This document shows, piece by piece, positions 1-8,566 of a stretch of 46,580 nucleotides of DNA. Positions within the stretch are counted from its first letter, which is position 1, and every line of letters begins with the position of its first letter. Origin of the DNA: Methanolinea sp. (GTDB lineage Archaea; Halobacteriota; Methanomicrobia; Methanomicrobiales; Methanospirillaceae); assembly GCA_025453675.1 (NCBI GenBank), contig JALOPW010000010.1, positions 1 to 46,580 on the forward strand, read 5' to 3'. Made by a program: the position numbers and the translations under genes. The notes under the pieces were generated by a model, which did not search any database, was not told the origin of the DNA, and saw nothing but the letters and a program-made list of their open reading frames with translations.

Positions 1-663
1 CCGGGCCAGGCCAGGCTCGACTGGCAGATCATCGCCGATATTGCGGCCAAGATGGGCTACGCCAAGCAGTTCCCATGGAAGAGCGCCGAGGAGATATTCA
101 CCGAGATGTCGAAACTCACCCCCTCCTACGCGGGGATGAATTACAAGCGGCTCAACAAGCCCGAGGCTCTCCACTGGCCCTGCCCCACTGCTGATCATGC
201 AGGCACACCCATCCTGCACAAGGAGAAGTTCTCCCACCCCGATGGCATGGGAGTCTTTTTCGCGGTCCCCTACAAGCCCGCGGCAGAGGTCCCTGACGCC
301 GAGTACCCGTTTATCCTCACCACCGGCCGCTGCCTCTGGCAATGGCACACCGGCACCATGACCCGCCGGTCCGAGTCACTCGAGTCCGAGGAGCCAACCG
401 GGTGGATCGAGATCAACACAGACGACGCAAAGGCACTCGGAATAAAGGACAAGGAGATGGTGAAGGCCACCTCCCGGCGCGGAACCATCAATGTCCCTGC
501 CCGGGTTACGAAGGATATCATGAAGGGCGTGATGTTCATGCCGTTCCACTTCAAGGAGTGCGCGGCAAATATCCTCACCAATAATGCGCTGGACCCCATC
601 GCCAAGATACCGGAGTTCAAGGCCTGTTCGGTGAAGGTCGAGAAGATTGCGGAGGCGAAATAA
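1..663 (+). CDS. fdhA: Formate dehydrogenase alpha subunit, C-terminal part (5' end outside window)
   Basis: Catalytic molybdopterin subunit of a F420-type formate dehydrogenase, which oxidises formate to CO2. Only the last 220 residues are present: the frame is open from base 1, where it reads PGQARLDWQIIADIAAKMG, a typical stretch of the family, so an ATG at 52 is internal and not the start. The rest matches the molybdopterin-dinucleotide-binding domain at the C-terminus of this family (LTTGRCLWQWHTGTMTRRS, then a beta-rich segment with FMPFHFKECAANILTNNALD). The active-site Cys/Sec and the N-terminal FeS cluster lie upstream, outside the window. The stop codon directly abuts the ATG of fdhB, so the two are one transcript and presumably one complex. 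The family assignment is firm. Confidence 0.93.
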   Translation, partial: PGQARLDWQIIADIAAKMGYAKQFPWKSAEEIFTEMSKLTPSYAGMNYKRLNKPEALHWPCPTADHAGTPILHKEKFSHPDGMGVFFAVPYKPAAEVPDAEYPFILTTGRCLWQWHTGTMTRRSESLESEEPTGWIEINTDDAKALGIKDKEMVKATSRRGTINVPARVTKDIMKGVMFMPFHFKECAANILTNNALDPIAKIPEFKACSVKVEKIAEAK

Positions 664-1839
664 ATGTCTCTTTTTGGCGGAAAACCCAGCGTGAAGAAGG
701 GGGACATGTTCTACACATGGACCAATGACCAGGACATCGCAAAGAAGGCCGAGTGCGGCGGTGCAGTGACCAGCCTGCTCAAATACGCCCTCGAGAACAA
801 GATCGTCGATGCAGTCCTGGCAGTCAAGCGGGGCCAGGATGTCTATGACGCGGTACCTGTCCTTATCACCGACCCGAAGCAGCTCAAGGACACCGCTGGT
901 TCACTCCACTGCGGTTCACTGCTGCTCGCCAATCCGGCGGTAAAGATCCTCGAGCGCTCAAAGGGGATGAAACTCGGGATGTCGGTGAAGGGCTGCGATG
1001 TCATGGCGCTCCACGAGTATGCAAAGCGCAAGAAGATCGATATGAACAACCTCCTCCTCATCGGCGTCAACTGCGGAGGTACTGTGAGCCCTGTCGCTGC
1101 CCGGAAGATGATCAGGGAGAAGTTCGGGGTGGACCCGGACACTGTCCACAAGGAAGAGATCGACAAGGGCCAGTTCATCATCGAGTTCGAGGGCGGCCAC
1201 AAGGGCATCAAGATCGATGACCTTGAGGACGAAGGGTATGGCCGGAGGACCAACTGCCGCCGCTGCCTCTACAAGGTCCCGCGCCAGGCGGATCTCGCCT
1301 GCGGAAACTGGGGAGTCATCGGCGAAAAGGCCGGGAAGGCTACCTTTGTAGAGGTCTGCAGCGACAAGGGTGCAGATCTCCTCTCCAGGGCCATGAAGGA
1401 CAATGCCGTCAGTACCCAGGCGCCTGACCCGAAGGGGCTCGAGATGCGCGGAAAAGTCGAGGGAGCGATGATCAAGCTCGGCGAAAAGTGGCGGAAGAGA
1501 GACTTTGACGCGCTCTCAAAGGACCTCTGGGGGTCCATCCAGAAAGAGACCTCCCGGTGCATCAAGTGCTACTCCTGCATCGAGAACTGCCCGGTCTGCT
1601 ATCCCACTGCCGAAAAACTCAAGGGTAAGCAGTACATGGTAAAGCCCGGAGAGGTCCCGCCAAACCCCATGTTCCACATGCGCCGGTTTGCCCACATCTC
1701 TGACTCCTGCGTCAACTGCGGCCAGTGCGAGGAGCTCTGTGCGATGGACATCCCGCTGGCGAAGTTCTCGCATGCGATCAGGGTAGAAGGGGATTCGGCT
1801 TTCGAGCCGAAACTGGGGAAGTCAGCATATTCCAACTGA
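664..1839 (+). CDS. fdhB: Formate dehydrogenase beta subunit, F420-reducing
   Basis: Electron-transfer subunit that passes electrons from the FdhA molybdenum site to coenzyme F420 (FrhB/FdhB family). At 391 residues it is full length. The N-terminal part carries the FrhB-like FAD/F420 region (AECGGAVTSLLKYALE near residue 30, SVKGCDVMALHEYAKRKK near residue 107, and LIGVNCGGTVSP near 130). The C-terminal third has two 4Fe-4S motifs, CIKCYSCIENCPVCYP near residue 298 and CVNCGQCEELCAMDIP near 347. The ATG follows the fdhA TAA with no gap, so translation is probably coupled. A nine-T tract ends the operon. The presence of fdhAB suggests growth on formate, which fits a Methanomicrobiales-type methanogen; that last step is inference. 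Confidence 0.95.
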   Translation: MSLFGGKPSVKKGDMFYTWTNDQDIAKKAECGGAVTSLLKYALENKIVDAVLAVKRGQDVYDAVPVLITDPKQLKDTAGSLHCGSLLLANPAVKILERSKGMKLGMSVKGCDVMALHEYAKRKKIDMNNLLLIGVNCGGTVSPVAARKMIREKFGVDPDTVHKEEIDKGQFIIEFEGGHKGIKIDDLEDEGYGRRTNCRRCLYKVPRQADLACGNWGVIGEKAGKATFVEVCSDKGADLLSRAMKDNAVSTQAPDPKGLEMRGKVEGAMIKLGEKWRKRDFDALSKDLWGSIQKETSRCIKCYSCIENCPVCYPTAEKLKGKQYMVKPGEVPPNPMFHMRRFAHISDSCVNCGQCEELCAMDIPLAKFSHAIRVEGDSAFEPKLGKSAYSN

Positions 1840-1846
1840 TTTCCTC

Positions 1847-1855
1847 TTTTTTTTT
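1847..1855 (+). terminator. Oligo-T terminator behind fdhB
   Basis: A run of nine T residues starts seven bases after the fdhB stop codon. Oligo-T tracts on the non-template strand are the main intrinsic termination signal in archaea. The rest of the gap to 2037 holds a small inverted repeat, GGATG-TGTT-CATCC, near 1916 and nothing else recognisable. Confidence 0.55.
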
Positions 1856-2036
1856 AATTCTGAAATCAGCCTTCTCTTTCCTTGGCCCGGTGGCCATTAT
1901 GGTGTAATACTGGAAGGATGTGTTCATCCAATGCTTACAGTGACATCAAGGGTGGGACAGGTGAATTCGTCCTTTTGAGGAGTACTTTAGGACAGGAAAA
2001 AAGACACAAGATATTTGACCAATCGTGTAAAATTTA

Positions 2037-2975
2037 GTGAAATATCTGCTCATGGACATCTTCTCCGCGGTCCTGATCATTGCCGGGCTTATTCTCTTTG
2101 AGACTATCACGAGCATTGACAACGCCATCATCAATGCCGAGGTCCTCTCCACGATGAAGGAGTGGGCCAGGCGATGGTTCCTGCTCTGGGGGCTGCTCAT
2201 TGCGGTCTTCGTGGTCCGCGGAATCCTCCCATGGCTCATCGTATGGATGTCCACGCCCTCCCTCGGGCCTTTGGGCGCGCTCACCGCCACGTTCAGCAGC
2301 GATCCCGCGGTGATAGAGGCAATCGAGGAGTCGGCGCCGATGCTCCTGATGGGGGGCGGCACGTTCCTGGTCTTTCTCTTCTTCCACTGGCTCTTCCTGG
2401 AACCCAAGTTCTATGGCATCCGTGGTGAGCGGTACATCGCCACCAAGGGGGTCTGGTTCTTTGCCGTGGTCTCGATCCTCCTCTCGCTCCTTGTCTGGGA
2501 GGCCCTCCTGATCAATCCCATGATGGCGTTTGGTGCGGTGGTGGGGTCCACCGCATTCTTCATTGTCCATGGTTTTCGCCAGAACGCCGAGGAGCAGGAG
2601 AAAAAGATGACGGGGGGGGACATGTCGGACATAAGCAAGATCTTCTACCTTGAGGTTATCGACGCAACCTTCTCGGTCGATGGGGTCCTCGGGGCATTTG
2701 CATTCACCCTCTCGGTCCCCCTGATCATCCTCGGCAACGGGATAGGGGCCTTTGTGGTGAGGGAGCTGACGGTCCGGAACGTGGAGAATATCAAGAAGTA
2801 CCGGTACCTCAAGAACGGTGCCATGTACTCGATCCTCGTACTCGGCACCATCATGATCCTGGACAGTTTCGGAGCCCATATCCCGAACTGGCTTTCGCCA
2901 ATTGTCACCTTCGGGATTGTCGGGTTCTTCTTCTACAAGTCCCAGAGACAGATTGCACTCCAGTCACGACAGTGA
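2037..2975 (+). CDS. DUF475 / TerC-like integral membrane protein
   Basis: Polytopic membrane protein of 312 residues with about eight hydrophobic segments. It has the acidic residues inside membrane segments typical of DUF475/TerC relatives: FETITSIDNAIINAEVL near residue 23 and its counterpart LEVIDATFSVDGVLGAFA near residue 205. Such paired acidic motifs suggest metal-ion binding or transport; TerC-type proteins are linked to manganese efflux or tellurite resistance, but no substrate can be read from this sequence. The start is a GTG at 2037; an in-frame ATG at 2052 is an equally good alternative because no clear Shine-Dalgarno site separates them. The gene stands alone on this strand, and the next gene is convergent. 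Confidence 0.75.
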   Translation: MKYLLMDIFSAVLIIAGLILFETITSIDNAIINAEVLSTMKEWARRWFLLWGLLIAVFVVRGILPWLIVWMSTPSLGPLGALTATFSSDPAVIEAIEESAPMLLMGGGTFLVFLFFHWLFLEPKFYGIRGERYIATKGVWFFAVVSILLSLLVWEALLINPMMAFGAVVGSTAFFIVHGFRQNAEEQEKKMTGGDMSDISKIFYLEVIDATFSVDGVLGAFAFTLSVPLIILGNGIGAFVVRELTVRNVENIKKYRYLKNGAMYSILVLGTIMILDSFGAHIPNWLSPIVTFGIVGFFFYKSQRQIALQSRQ

Positions 2976-3064
2976 TGGGGAGAGAGATTGGAGCCCCGCT
3001 GGAATTCCAGGATACCTCAGGGAAAGGGACGGATGACTTCACTGCCTGCCAGTTTCCTTGCATG

Positions 3065-3658
3065 TCACAGCAGGCTGAGCACCTCTCCACATTTCATGAT
3101 GCCTATCCCGATGTTCTGCATATCCTCGACATTCGCCCGGTGAATCGAATCAGTCTGAGCCGCGACGGCGTCACAGACCAGGAAGACACGGTAGTTGAGA
3201 GCCATTCCGTCAAATACAGTCATCCTGATGCAATTCGGTGTCTGGATCCCCGCGACGAAGAGCGTATCCACCCCAAGCGTCCTGAGCATGAGGTCGAGGT
3301 CTGTCTGGAAAAATGCACTCATCCGGGTCTTTTTCACGATATACTCCCCTTCCATGGGGGTAAGGGCAGGGATCACCCCGGCGCCGGTGGTACCCTCAAC
3401 CGCAAACGGGGTCCTCTGGAAGATCTCCCGTCGCGTAATCTCAACGTCAACCCCGGATGCCCGGTGAACCCGCAGGATATGGAACACCGGCAATTTTCTC
3501 TCCCTGAAGTGGTTGAGCAGGTCTTTGACCTTCGGGATGATAGAGGGGGTATCGGCAACCCGCAGCGGTCCTCCAGGCTGCACAAAATCATTTTGCATGT
3601 CGATAATCAGCAGGGCAGGCTGGATGGGTGGACTGGTGGCATTCCTCTGCATATGCAT
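3065..3658 (-). CDS. Isochorismatase-family cysteine hydrolase
   Basis: Cytosolic amidohydrolase of 197 residues in the isochorismatase/nicotinamidase superfamily. The family triad is visible: Asp in ALLIIDMQNDFV (near residue 20), Lys in YIVKKTRMSAFF (near 110), and Cys in GIQTPNCIRMTVFDG (near 143). The substrate is unknown; the GIQTPNCIR form of the nucleophile loop is common in uncharacterised cysteine hydrolases, not in classical nicotinamidases. It is divergent from the riboflavin-pathway gene at 3803. A palindromic TATA box lies at 3675-3682; measured from there, transcription would begin at about the second ATG (3652), so the mRNA may be leaderless and the protein may start two residues later than shown. 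A large open frame on the opposite strand is an artefact. Confidence 0.85.
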   Translation of the reverse strand: MHMQRNATSPPIQPALLIIDMQNDFVQPGGPLRVADTPSIIPKVKDLLNHFRERKLPVFHILRVHRASGVDVEITRREIFQRTPFAVEGTTGAGVIPALTPMEGEYIVKKTRMSAFFQTDLDLMLRTLGVDTLFVAGIQTPNCIRMTVFDGMALNYRVFLVCDAVAAQTDSIHRANVEDMQNIGIGIMKCGEVLSLL

Positions 3659-3674
3659 GTCTCCGTTTCAGGCG

Positions 3675-3682
3675 TTTATAAA
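3675..3682. promoter_or_regulatory. Palindromic TATA box in the divergent gap
   Basis: TTTATAAA is identical on both strands. For the minus-strand hydrolase its centre lies 26 bases before the ATG at 3652, the spacing expected for a leaderless archaeal transcript. It could also serve rightward transcription toward 3803. A short inverted repeat ATTCG-TG-CGAAT follows at 3751-3762. Confidence 0.45.
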
Positions 3683-3802
3683 GCCCCCGCCATGGACAGG
3701 GAGAGGGGGGGAACCGGGATCTGGAGGGAAGAACACAGGAGAGTTCCGATATTCGTGCGAATAGTCATCTTCAATACACTGTGCACTCCATCCCTCTTGC
3801 AT

Positions 3803-4495
3803 ATGCCCCGCCCCTATGTCGTGGTCAACCTGGCTATGAGCGCTGATGGAAAGCTCTCCACCCGGGAGCGCCGGCAGGTGAAGATCTCGGGGAAAGAGGA
3901 CTTTTCCAGGGTTGATCTCCTGAAGGCAGAGAGCGATGCGGTCATGGTGGGTATCGGAACGGTCCTCGCGGACGATCCATCCCTCACCGTGAAGTCGCCT
4001 GACCTCATCGCCGCGAGGAGGGCACGCGGTCTTCCGGATCATCCCGTGCGGGTGGTGGTGGACTGCAGGGCAAGGACTCCCCCGGGGGCATCCATCCTTC
4101 GGAAAGGGCCCGGAGTCAGGGTGGTGGCATGCTGCCGGGATGCAGATAGAGAGAGGTGCAGGGCCCTCTCAGAATCTGCTCATATAATCCGTGCCGGTGA
4201 GGGGAAGGTTGACCTGGAAGCGCTGCTCACCGATCTCTATGGTATAGGAATCCGGCGCCTGGTAGTGGAGGGAGGTGGGAGGCTGATCGGGGCTCTTTTC
4301 GCCCTGGGCCTCGTGGATGAGTATATAACGTTCATCGGGAACATGGTCATCGGAGGGGATGAGGCCCCCACTCCTGCCGACGGACCCGGTGCGGTCAGGG
4401 AGGAAAAATTTGTCCGCCTCTCCCTCTCCTCGGTCGAGAGGATGGACCAGGGAATCCTGCTGCGCTGGCTGGTCGAGAAGAAAGCACCAGAGTGA
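3803..4495 (+). CDS. arfC: 2,5-diamino-6-ribosylaminopyrimidinone 5'-phosphate reductase (riboflavin pathway)
   Basis: RibD C-terminal-type NAD(P)H-dependent reductase of 230 residues, which reduces the ribosyl side chain of the pyrimidine intermediate to ribityl in archaeal riboflavin and F420 deazaflavin-precursor synthesis. Family landmarks are PRPYVVVNLAMSADGKL at the N-terminus, SDAVMVGIGTVLADDPSLTV near residue 50, and the nucleotide-binding RRLVVEGGGRLIGAL near residue 155. No deaminase domain is fused, as is usual in archaea. The ATG at 3803 was chosen because homology begins there; the open frame continues upstream to 2972 only because it lies opposite the hydrolase gene. The stop is six bases before the next start, suggesting one transcript with the permease. 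Confidence 0.85.
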   Translation: MPRPYVVVNLAMSADGKLSTRERRQVKISGKEDFSRVDLLKAESDAVMVGIGTVLADDPSLTVKSPDLIAARRARGLPDHPVRVVVDCRARTPPGASILRKGPGVRVVACCRDADRERCRALSESAHIIRAGEGKVDLEALLTDLYGIGIRRLVVEGGGRLIGALFALGLVDEYITFIGNMVIGGDEAPTPADGPGAVREEKFVRLSLSSVERMDQGILLRWLVEKKAPE

Positions 4496-4501
4496 ACCTG
4501 T

Positions 4502-5743
4502 GTGGAACCCGTCCTCCCCCTCCCCCCCATCTCTCTCCTTGTCCTGGCTTCAGTATTCCTGCTGATTGCCGTCCGCCAGGTGGGGAGGTTTCGCCTCAAA
4601 ATCTGGCAGGTTATGTTCGGCGGTGCACTGGCAGTCCTGCTCCTGGGGCAGGTCACCCCCAGGGAGGCACTTGCTTCCATCAACCTCGACGTGATGATCT
4701 TCCTCCTCGCAATGTTCATTGTGGGGGATGCCATGGAGCGGAGCGGCTATCTCCACTCCCTCGCGTTCCGCCTCTTTGCGAGGGCACGGAACGGGAAACA
4801 GTTCATCCTCTTCATCATCTTTTGGATGGGCCTTCTCTCCGCACTCCTGATGAACGATACGGTTGCCATCATCGGGACCCCCATCGTCATCGCGTATGCC
4901 TGCCGCTATGGAGTGCCCCCGAAAACCGCCCTCCTGGCACTCTGTTTCGCAGTCACCATCGGGAGCGTGATGAGCCCGATCGGAAACCCTCAAAACCTCC
5001 TCATCGCTTCCTATGGCCAGATGTCCCAGCCATTCCTTACATTTCTCCTCTACCTGGGGGTGCCGACCATCGTCAACCTCCTGGTTGCTTATCTTATGCT
5101 CACCCGCCTCACCCCCATGGGAGCAATCGAATGTACATATGACGAGAGAGAAGGCCAGATCAGGGACAGGAGGCTGGCCGACATCTCCAGGGTATCAATT
5201 GCCATTATCCTGGTGCTTATTGGCATTCGCGTCGTCATAGGCCCCACCATAATCCCTCTTGCATTCATCGCTGTCGCCGGTGCCCTCCCTGTGGTGCTCT
5301 TCAGCAGGCTGCGGGTCACCATCGTGCGGGGCATCGACTGGCCCACCCTGATCTTCTTTGCCTCCATGTTCATCCTCATGCAGAGTGTCTACCAGTCTGG
5401 ATTCTTCCAGTCAGGAATGGATTTCACTTCTATCCAGTCTGTCCCCCTGATCCTTGCATCGAGCGTGGTACTCAGCCAGTTCATCTCGAACGTCCCATTT
5501 GTCGCACTCTTCCAACCCCTCATCGCACAGCAGGGGATATCGATCCAGGGTGTGATGGCGCTCGCTGCAGGGAGCACCATTGCCGGCAACCTCACCATCC
5601 TCGGAGCGGCCAGCAACGTGATTATCGTGCAGAACGCGGAGAAGAGAGGATATACCCTCACGTTCTGGGAATTCTTCCGTGTCGGGCTTCCCCTCACTCT
5701 GGTGAATTGCGCGGTATACTGGGTGTTCCTGAGCCTGGTATGA
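4502..5743 (+). CDS. ArsB/SLC13-superfamily anion or ion permease
   Basis: Integral membrane transporter of 413 residues with about eleven hydrophobic segments. The first half carries LNDD/NDT-type signatures of the ion transporter superfamily: SALLMNDTVAIIGTPIVIAY near residue 118 and VTIGSVMSPIGNPQNLLIAS near residue 155; a second repeat has VLSQFISNVPFVALFQPL near 325 and GSTIAGNLTILGAASNVII near 355. This fits ArsB/NhaD/CitMHS-like permeases. The substrate cannot be deduced; there is no arsR or arsA nearby. The start is a GTG six bases after the preceding stop, and the position suggests co-transcription with the riboflavin-pathway reductase, although no functional link is obvious. Confidence 0.8.
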   Translation: MEPVLPLPPISLLVLASVFLLIAVRQVGRFRLKIWQVMFGGALAVLLLGQVTPREALASINLDVMIFLLAMFIVGDAMERSGYLHSLAFRLFARARNGKQFILFIIFWMGLLSALLMNDTVAIIGTPIVIAYACRYGVPPKTALLALCFAVTIGSVMSPIGNPQNLLIASYGQMSQPFLTFLLYLGVPTIVNLLVAYLMLTRLTPMGAIECTYDEREGQIRDRRLADISRVSIAIILVLIGIRVVIGPTIIPLAFIAVAGALPVVLFSRLRVTIVRGIDWPTLIFFASMFILMQSVYQSGFFQSGMDFTSIQSVPLILASSVVLSQFISNVPFVALFQPLIAQQGISIQGVMALAAGSTIAGNLTILGAASNVIIVQNAEKRGYTLTFWEFFRVGLPLTLVNCAVYWVFLSLV

Positions 5744-5831
5744 GAATGGCCGGCCCGGGAGAGAGCCAAATGTTCATTTACCTTGTCGAATGACATGAGG
5801 CAGTAGGATAGTGCGGATACTCTCTTTCCGC

Positions 5832-5840
5832 GGGGGTGAT
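5832..5840 (+). promoter_or_regulatory. Shine-Dalgarno site deciding the copA start
   Basis: GGGGGTGAT is close to the archaeal consensus GGAGGTGATC and lies three bases before a GTG at 5844. It favours that start over the in-frame GTG at 5811. Confidence 0.6.
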
Positions 5841-5843
5841 CCC

Positions 5844-8288
5844 GTGACAGTTCAGGAGAAGAAGAGGCTGGAATTGAAGATTTCGGGTATGCATTGCGCC
5901 ACCTGTGCAGTGAACATTGAGAAGTCCCTGGCCATTGTGGGAAAGGCAGAGCATGCAGAGGTCAATTTTGGCACTGACACTGCCCGGGTGGAGTATAACC
6001 CTGCACGTGCGACGCTCTCTGACATCGAACGGGCCGTCCGGGAGGCAGGGTATGAGGTGATCCATGAGCAGGCCGCCATAAAAGTCGGTGGGATGGTATG
6101 CGCCACCTGCGTGGAGACCATCGAGGCGGCTCTCCAGGCTCTCCCCGGGGTGGTCCGGGCACAGGTCAACCTCGCCACCGAGAAGGCACAGGTGACCTAC
6201 AACTCGTCGCTGACTACCCTCGAGGATATGAAGGCGGCCATTGAGGATGCGGGATACCAGTACCTGGGTCTGGCGGACCAGCTCTCCGTGGAGGAGGAGG
6301 AAAAAGCCAGGCAACGGGATCTCCAGGATAAGTTCCGCCGATTTATGGTGGGATTTGCCGTGAGTATCCCACTCTTCGCTCTCATGATCGTCCCGCTCCC
6401 CGTCTCCATGCATATCCTCTCTTATCTGATGCTGGCTATCTCCACGCCAGTCTTTGTCTATGTGGCGTATCCCATCTTTCGTGCGGCCAGGATGGCCCTG
6501 AAGAACAGGACCCTTAACATGGATGTCATGTATGCGATGGGAACAGGGGTTGCATATGTGTCGAGCGTTCTCGGGACGCTGGGAATAGTCCTCACGCATG
6601 AATTCATGTTTTACGACACTGCCATCATGCTGGCCTCGTTCCTCATCCTGGGGAGATACCTCGAAGCCAGGGCCAAGGGAAGAACCTCTGCGGCCATCAG
6701 GGCGCTCATCGGACTTCGTCCAAAGACCGCGCTGGTGGTCACCGGGGAGGGTGAGAAGGAAATAGCGATCGAGGACGTCCTGGTGGGAGATGTTCTTTTG
6801 GTCAAACCGGGAGGGAAGATCCCGGTGGATGGAACGGTGACAGAAGGCGAGAGTTACGTTGACGAATCGATGATCACCGGCGAGCCGATCCCGGTCCTCA
6901 AGGCAACAGGCGCACAATTGGTCGCCGGGACACTGAACACCAACAGCATCCTCACCTTCCGGGCGGAGAGGGTGGGAAAAGACACGGTGCTTGCCCAGAT
7001 CATCCGGCTGGTGGAGGATGCCCAGGCATCGAGGCCCCCTGTCCAGCGTATCGCGGATGTGGCAGTCAGCTACTTCATCCCCGTGGTGCTTGCAATCTCC
7101 ATCCTCGCCTTCCTGGTATGGTACATAGTGTTGGGGTCCTCGCTCCTGTTCGCCCTCACGGCGCTTGTCTCCATCCTGGTGGTTGCCTGCCCCTGTGCAC
7201 TCGGTCTTGCAACCCCGACCGCGGTCACCGTTGGGGTAGGCAGGGGTGCAGAACTTGGGGTGCTGGTCAGGAACGGCGAAGCGCTCGAGACCGCAGATCA
7301 CGTGAACATGGTGGTCTTTGATAAGACCGGGACGCTGACCAGGGGCAAACCCGAGGTAACCGATGTATTTCCCGCAGGTCTTGACAAAAAGACCCTTCTT
7401 GGCATTGCAGCGGCAGTCGAGAGGAACTCCCAGCACCCCCTGGCAGCCGCGGTCGTGCAGAAAGCCATGGCAGAAGGAGCTGCGGCCGGAGAGGCTGAAG
7501 GATTCGATACATATGGGGGAAAAGGGGTGTCTGCCCGGGTCCTCGGGGAGGAGGTGCTGGTCGGGAACCGTGCATTCCTTGCAGAGAAGGGGATCATATT
7601 GGAGAACGACCGGGGATCAGTGGTGCTTGACCTCCAGAACGAGGGGAAGACAGTAGTCCTGGTCGCAGTGGGGGGCACCCTCGCCGGGATCCTGGGCATT
7701 GCAGACACTCTCAAGGAGACCACCCCGGCAGCGGTGGAGGTGCTGAAAGAGATGGGCATGAAGGTAGCCATGATCACCGGTGACAACAGCCTCACGGCAG
7801 GTGCCATCGGCAGGAGACTTCGAATAGAAGAGGTGATAGCAGAGGTACTTCCCGGGGAGAAGGCACAGGAGGTTGCGAGGCTTCAGGAATCAGGGAATGT
7901 GGTGGCCTTCGTGGGTGACGGAATCAACGATGCCCCTGCGCTTGCAAGGGCAGATGTTGGGATTGCCATTGGGAGCGGGACGGATGTGGCCATTGAGAGC
8001 GGGGATATCGTGCTGGTCCGGGACGATCTCCTTGATGCGGCCGCCGCCATCCAGCTCTCCCGGAAGGTCATGTCCCGCATACGGCAGAATATCTTCTGGG
8101 CATTTGCCTACAACGCTGCCCTCATCCCCCTCGCGGCGGGGGTGCTTTACCCATTCACCGGCTACATGCTCCGTCCCGAGCTGGCCGCCCTTGCGATGGC
8201 TCTCTCTTCGGTCACCGTCGTCTCCCTCTCCCTCTCCCTCAAAAGGTATTTACCGCCCGCAAAACGATACCACATTCCTGAGGTGTGA
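5844..8288 (+). CDS. copA: Copper-translocating P1B-type ATPase
   Basis: Membrane pump that exports Cu+ at the expense of ATP. Two N-terminal heavy-metal domains are visible, with ISGMHCATCAVNIEKSL near residue 15 and VGGMVCATCVETIEAAL near residue 83. These are followed by the membrane segments, the actuator motif TGEP, the transport-site VVACPCALGLATPTAVTVG (CPC, near residue 450), the phosphorylation motif DKTGTLTRG with Asp at about 493, the nucleotide-binding HP motif in NSQHPLAAAV, and the hinge GDGINDAPALARADVGIA. The CPC plus the two CxxC domains indicate Cu+/Ag+ specificity (CopA class). The GTG at 5844 is preferred because of its strong ribosome site; a GTG at 5811 would add 11 residues. 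A YHS-domain gene follows after four bases and probably acts in the same metal pathway. Confidence 0.95.
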   Translation: MTVQEKKRLELKISGMHCATCAVNIEKSLAIVGKAEHAEVNFGTDTARVEYNPARATLSDIERAVREAGYEVIHEQAAIKVGGMVCATCVETIEAALQALPGVVRAQVNLATEKAQVTYNSSLTTLEDMKAAIEDAGYQYLGLADQLSVEEEEKARQRDLQDKFRRFMVGFAVSIPLFALMIVPLPVSMHILSYLMLAISTPVFVYVAYPIFRAARMALKNRTLNMDVMYAMGTGVAYVSSVLGTLGIVLTHEFMFYDTAIMLASFLILGRYLEARAKGRTSAAIRALIGLRPKTALVVTGEGEKEIAIEDVLVGDVLLVKPGGKIPVDGTVTEGESYVDESMITGEPIPVLKATGAQLVAGTLNTNSILTFRAERVGKDTVLAQIIRLVEDAQASRPPVQRIADVAVSYFIPVVLAISILAFLVWYIVLGSSLLFALTALVSILVVACPCALGLATPTAVTVGVGRGAELGVLVRNGEALETADHVNMVVFDKTGTLTRGKPEVTDVFPAGLDKKTLLGIAAAVERNSQHPLAAAVVQKAMAEGAAAGEAEGFDTYGGKGVSARVLGEEVLVGNRAFLAEKGIILENDRGSVVLDLQNEGKTVVLVAVGGTLAGILGIADTLKETTPAAVEVLKEMGMKVAMITGDNSLTAGAIGRRLRIEEVIAEVLPGEKAQEVARLQESGNVVAFVGDGINDAPALARADVGIAIGSGTDVAIESGDIVLVRDDLLDAAAAIQLSRKVMSRIRQNIFWAFAYNAALIPLAAGVLYPFTGYMLRPELAALAMALSSVTVVSLSLSLKRYLPPAKRYHIPEV

Positions 8289-8292
8289 AAGC

Positions 8293-8436
8293 ATGGCCAT
8301 TGACCCTATCTGTAAAATGACTGTTGAAGAGAAGACGGCAAAGTTCACAAGCCAGTACAAAGGGAAGACTTACTACTTCTGCGCCCCGGGGTGCAAGAAA
8401 AAATTTGACACAGATCCAGAGAAATACCTGGATTAG
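8293..8436 (+). CDS. Small YHS-domain protein
   Basis: A 47-residue protein that is entirely one YHS domain: DPICKMTVEEKTA at the N-terminus, then TYYFCAPGCKKKFDTDPEKY. The cysteines of DPICKM and of FCAPGCKKKF are the usual metal-ligand candidates. YHS domains are often attached to copper ATPases or encoded next to them. Here the gene begins four bases after the copA stop, so a role in delivering or sensing the metal pumped by CopA is a reasonable inference. It has a normal ATG start and would be missed by length filters at 60 residues. Confidence 0.85.
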   Translation: MAIDPICKMTVEEKTAKFTSQYKGKTYYFCAPGCKKKFDTDPEKYLD

Positions 8437-8521
8437 ATCCGATGCGAGTCAGTAAGAGGGGCAGTCCGACTCATGGAGGGATAAGGAAACCTCTCTGAAT
8501 CGTCCCGGTTCCCAAAGTATA

Positions 8522-8538
8522 TGTGGGGGTCTCCCACA
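8522..8538 (+). promoter_or_regulatory. Hairpin ahead of the HPPD-like gene
   Basis: TGTGGG-GGTCT-CCCACA forms a perfect six-pair stem with a five-base loop, ending 28 bases before the ATG at 8567. It could be the end of the copA transcript or an element in the next gene's leader. No T tract follows, so a terminator role is weak. Confidence 0.3.
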
Positions 8539-8566
8539 CCTTCTGCCAGGATAGGAATGGAGATTG

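Noticed and set aside
2972-3802. Long in-frame extension upstream of the riboflavin-pathway reductase
   Set aside because: It lies entirely opposite the cysteine hydrolase gene and has no homology; the reductase's conserved N-terminus begins at the ATG at 3803.
5778-7436. 552-codon open frame on the minus strand
   Set aside because: It is antisense to copA, with Gly/His/Asp-rich composition typical of shadow frames in G+C-rich coding DNA.
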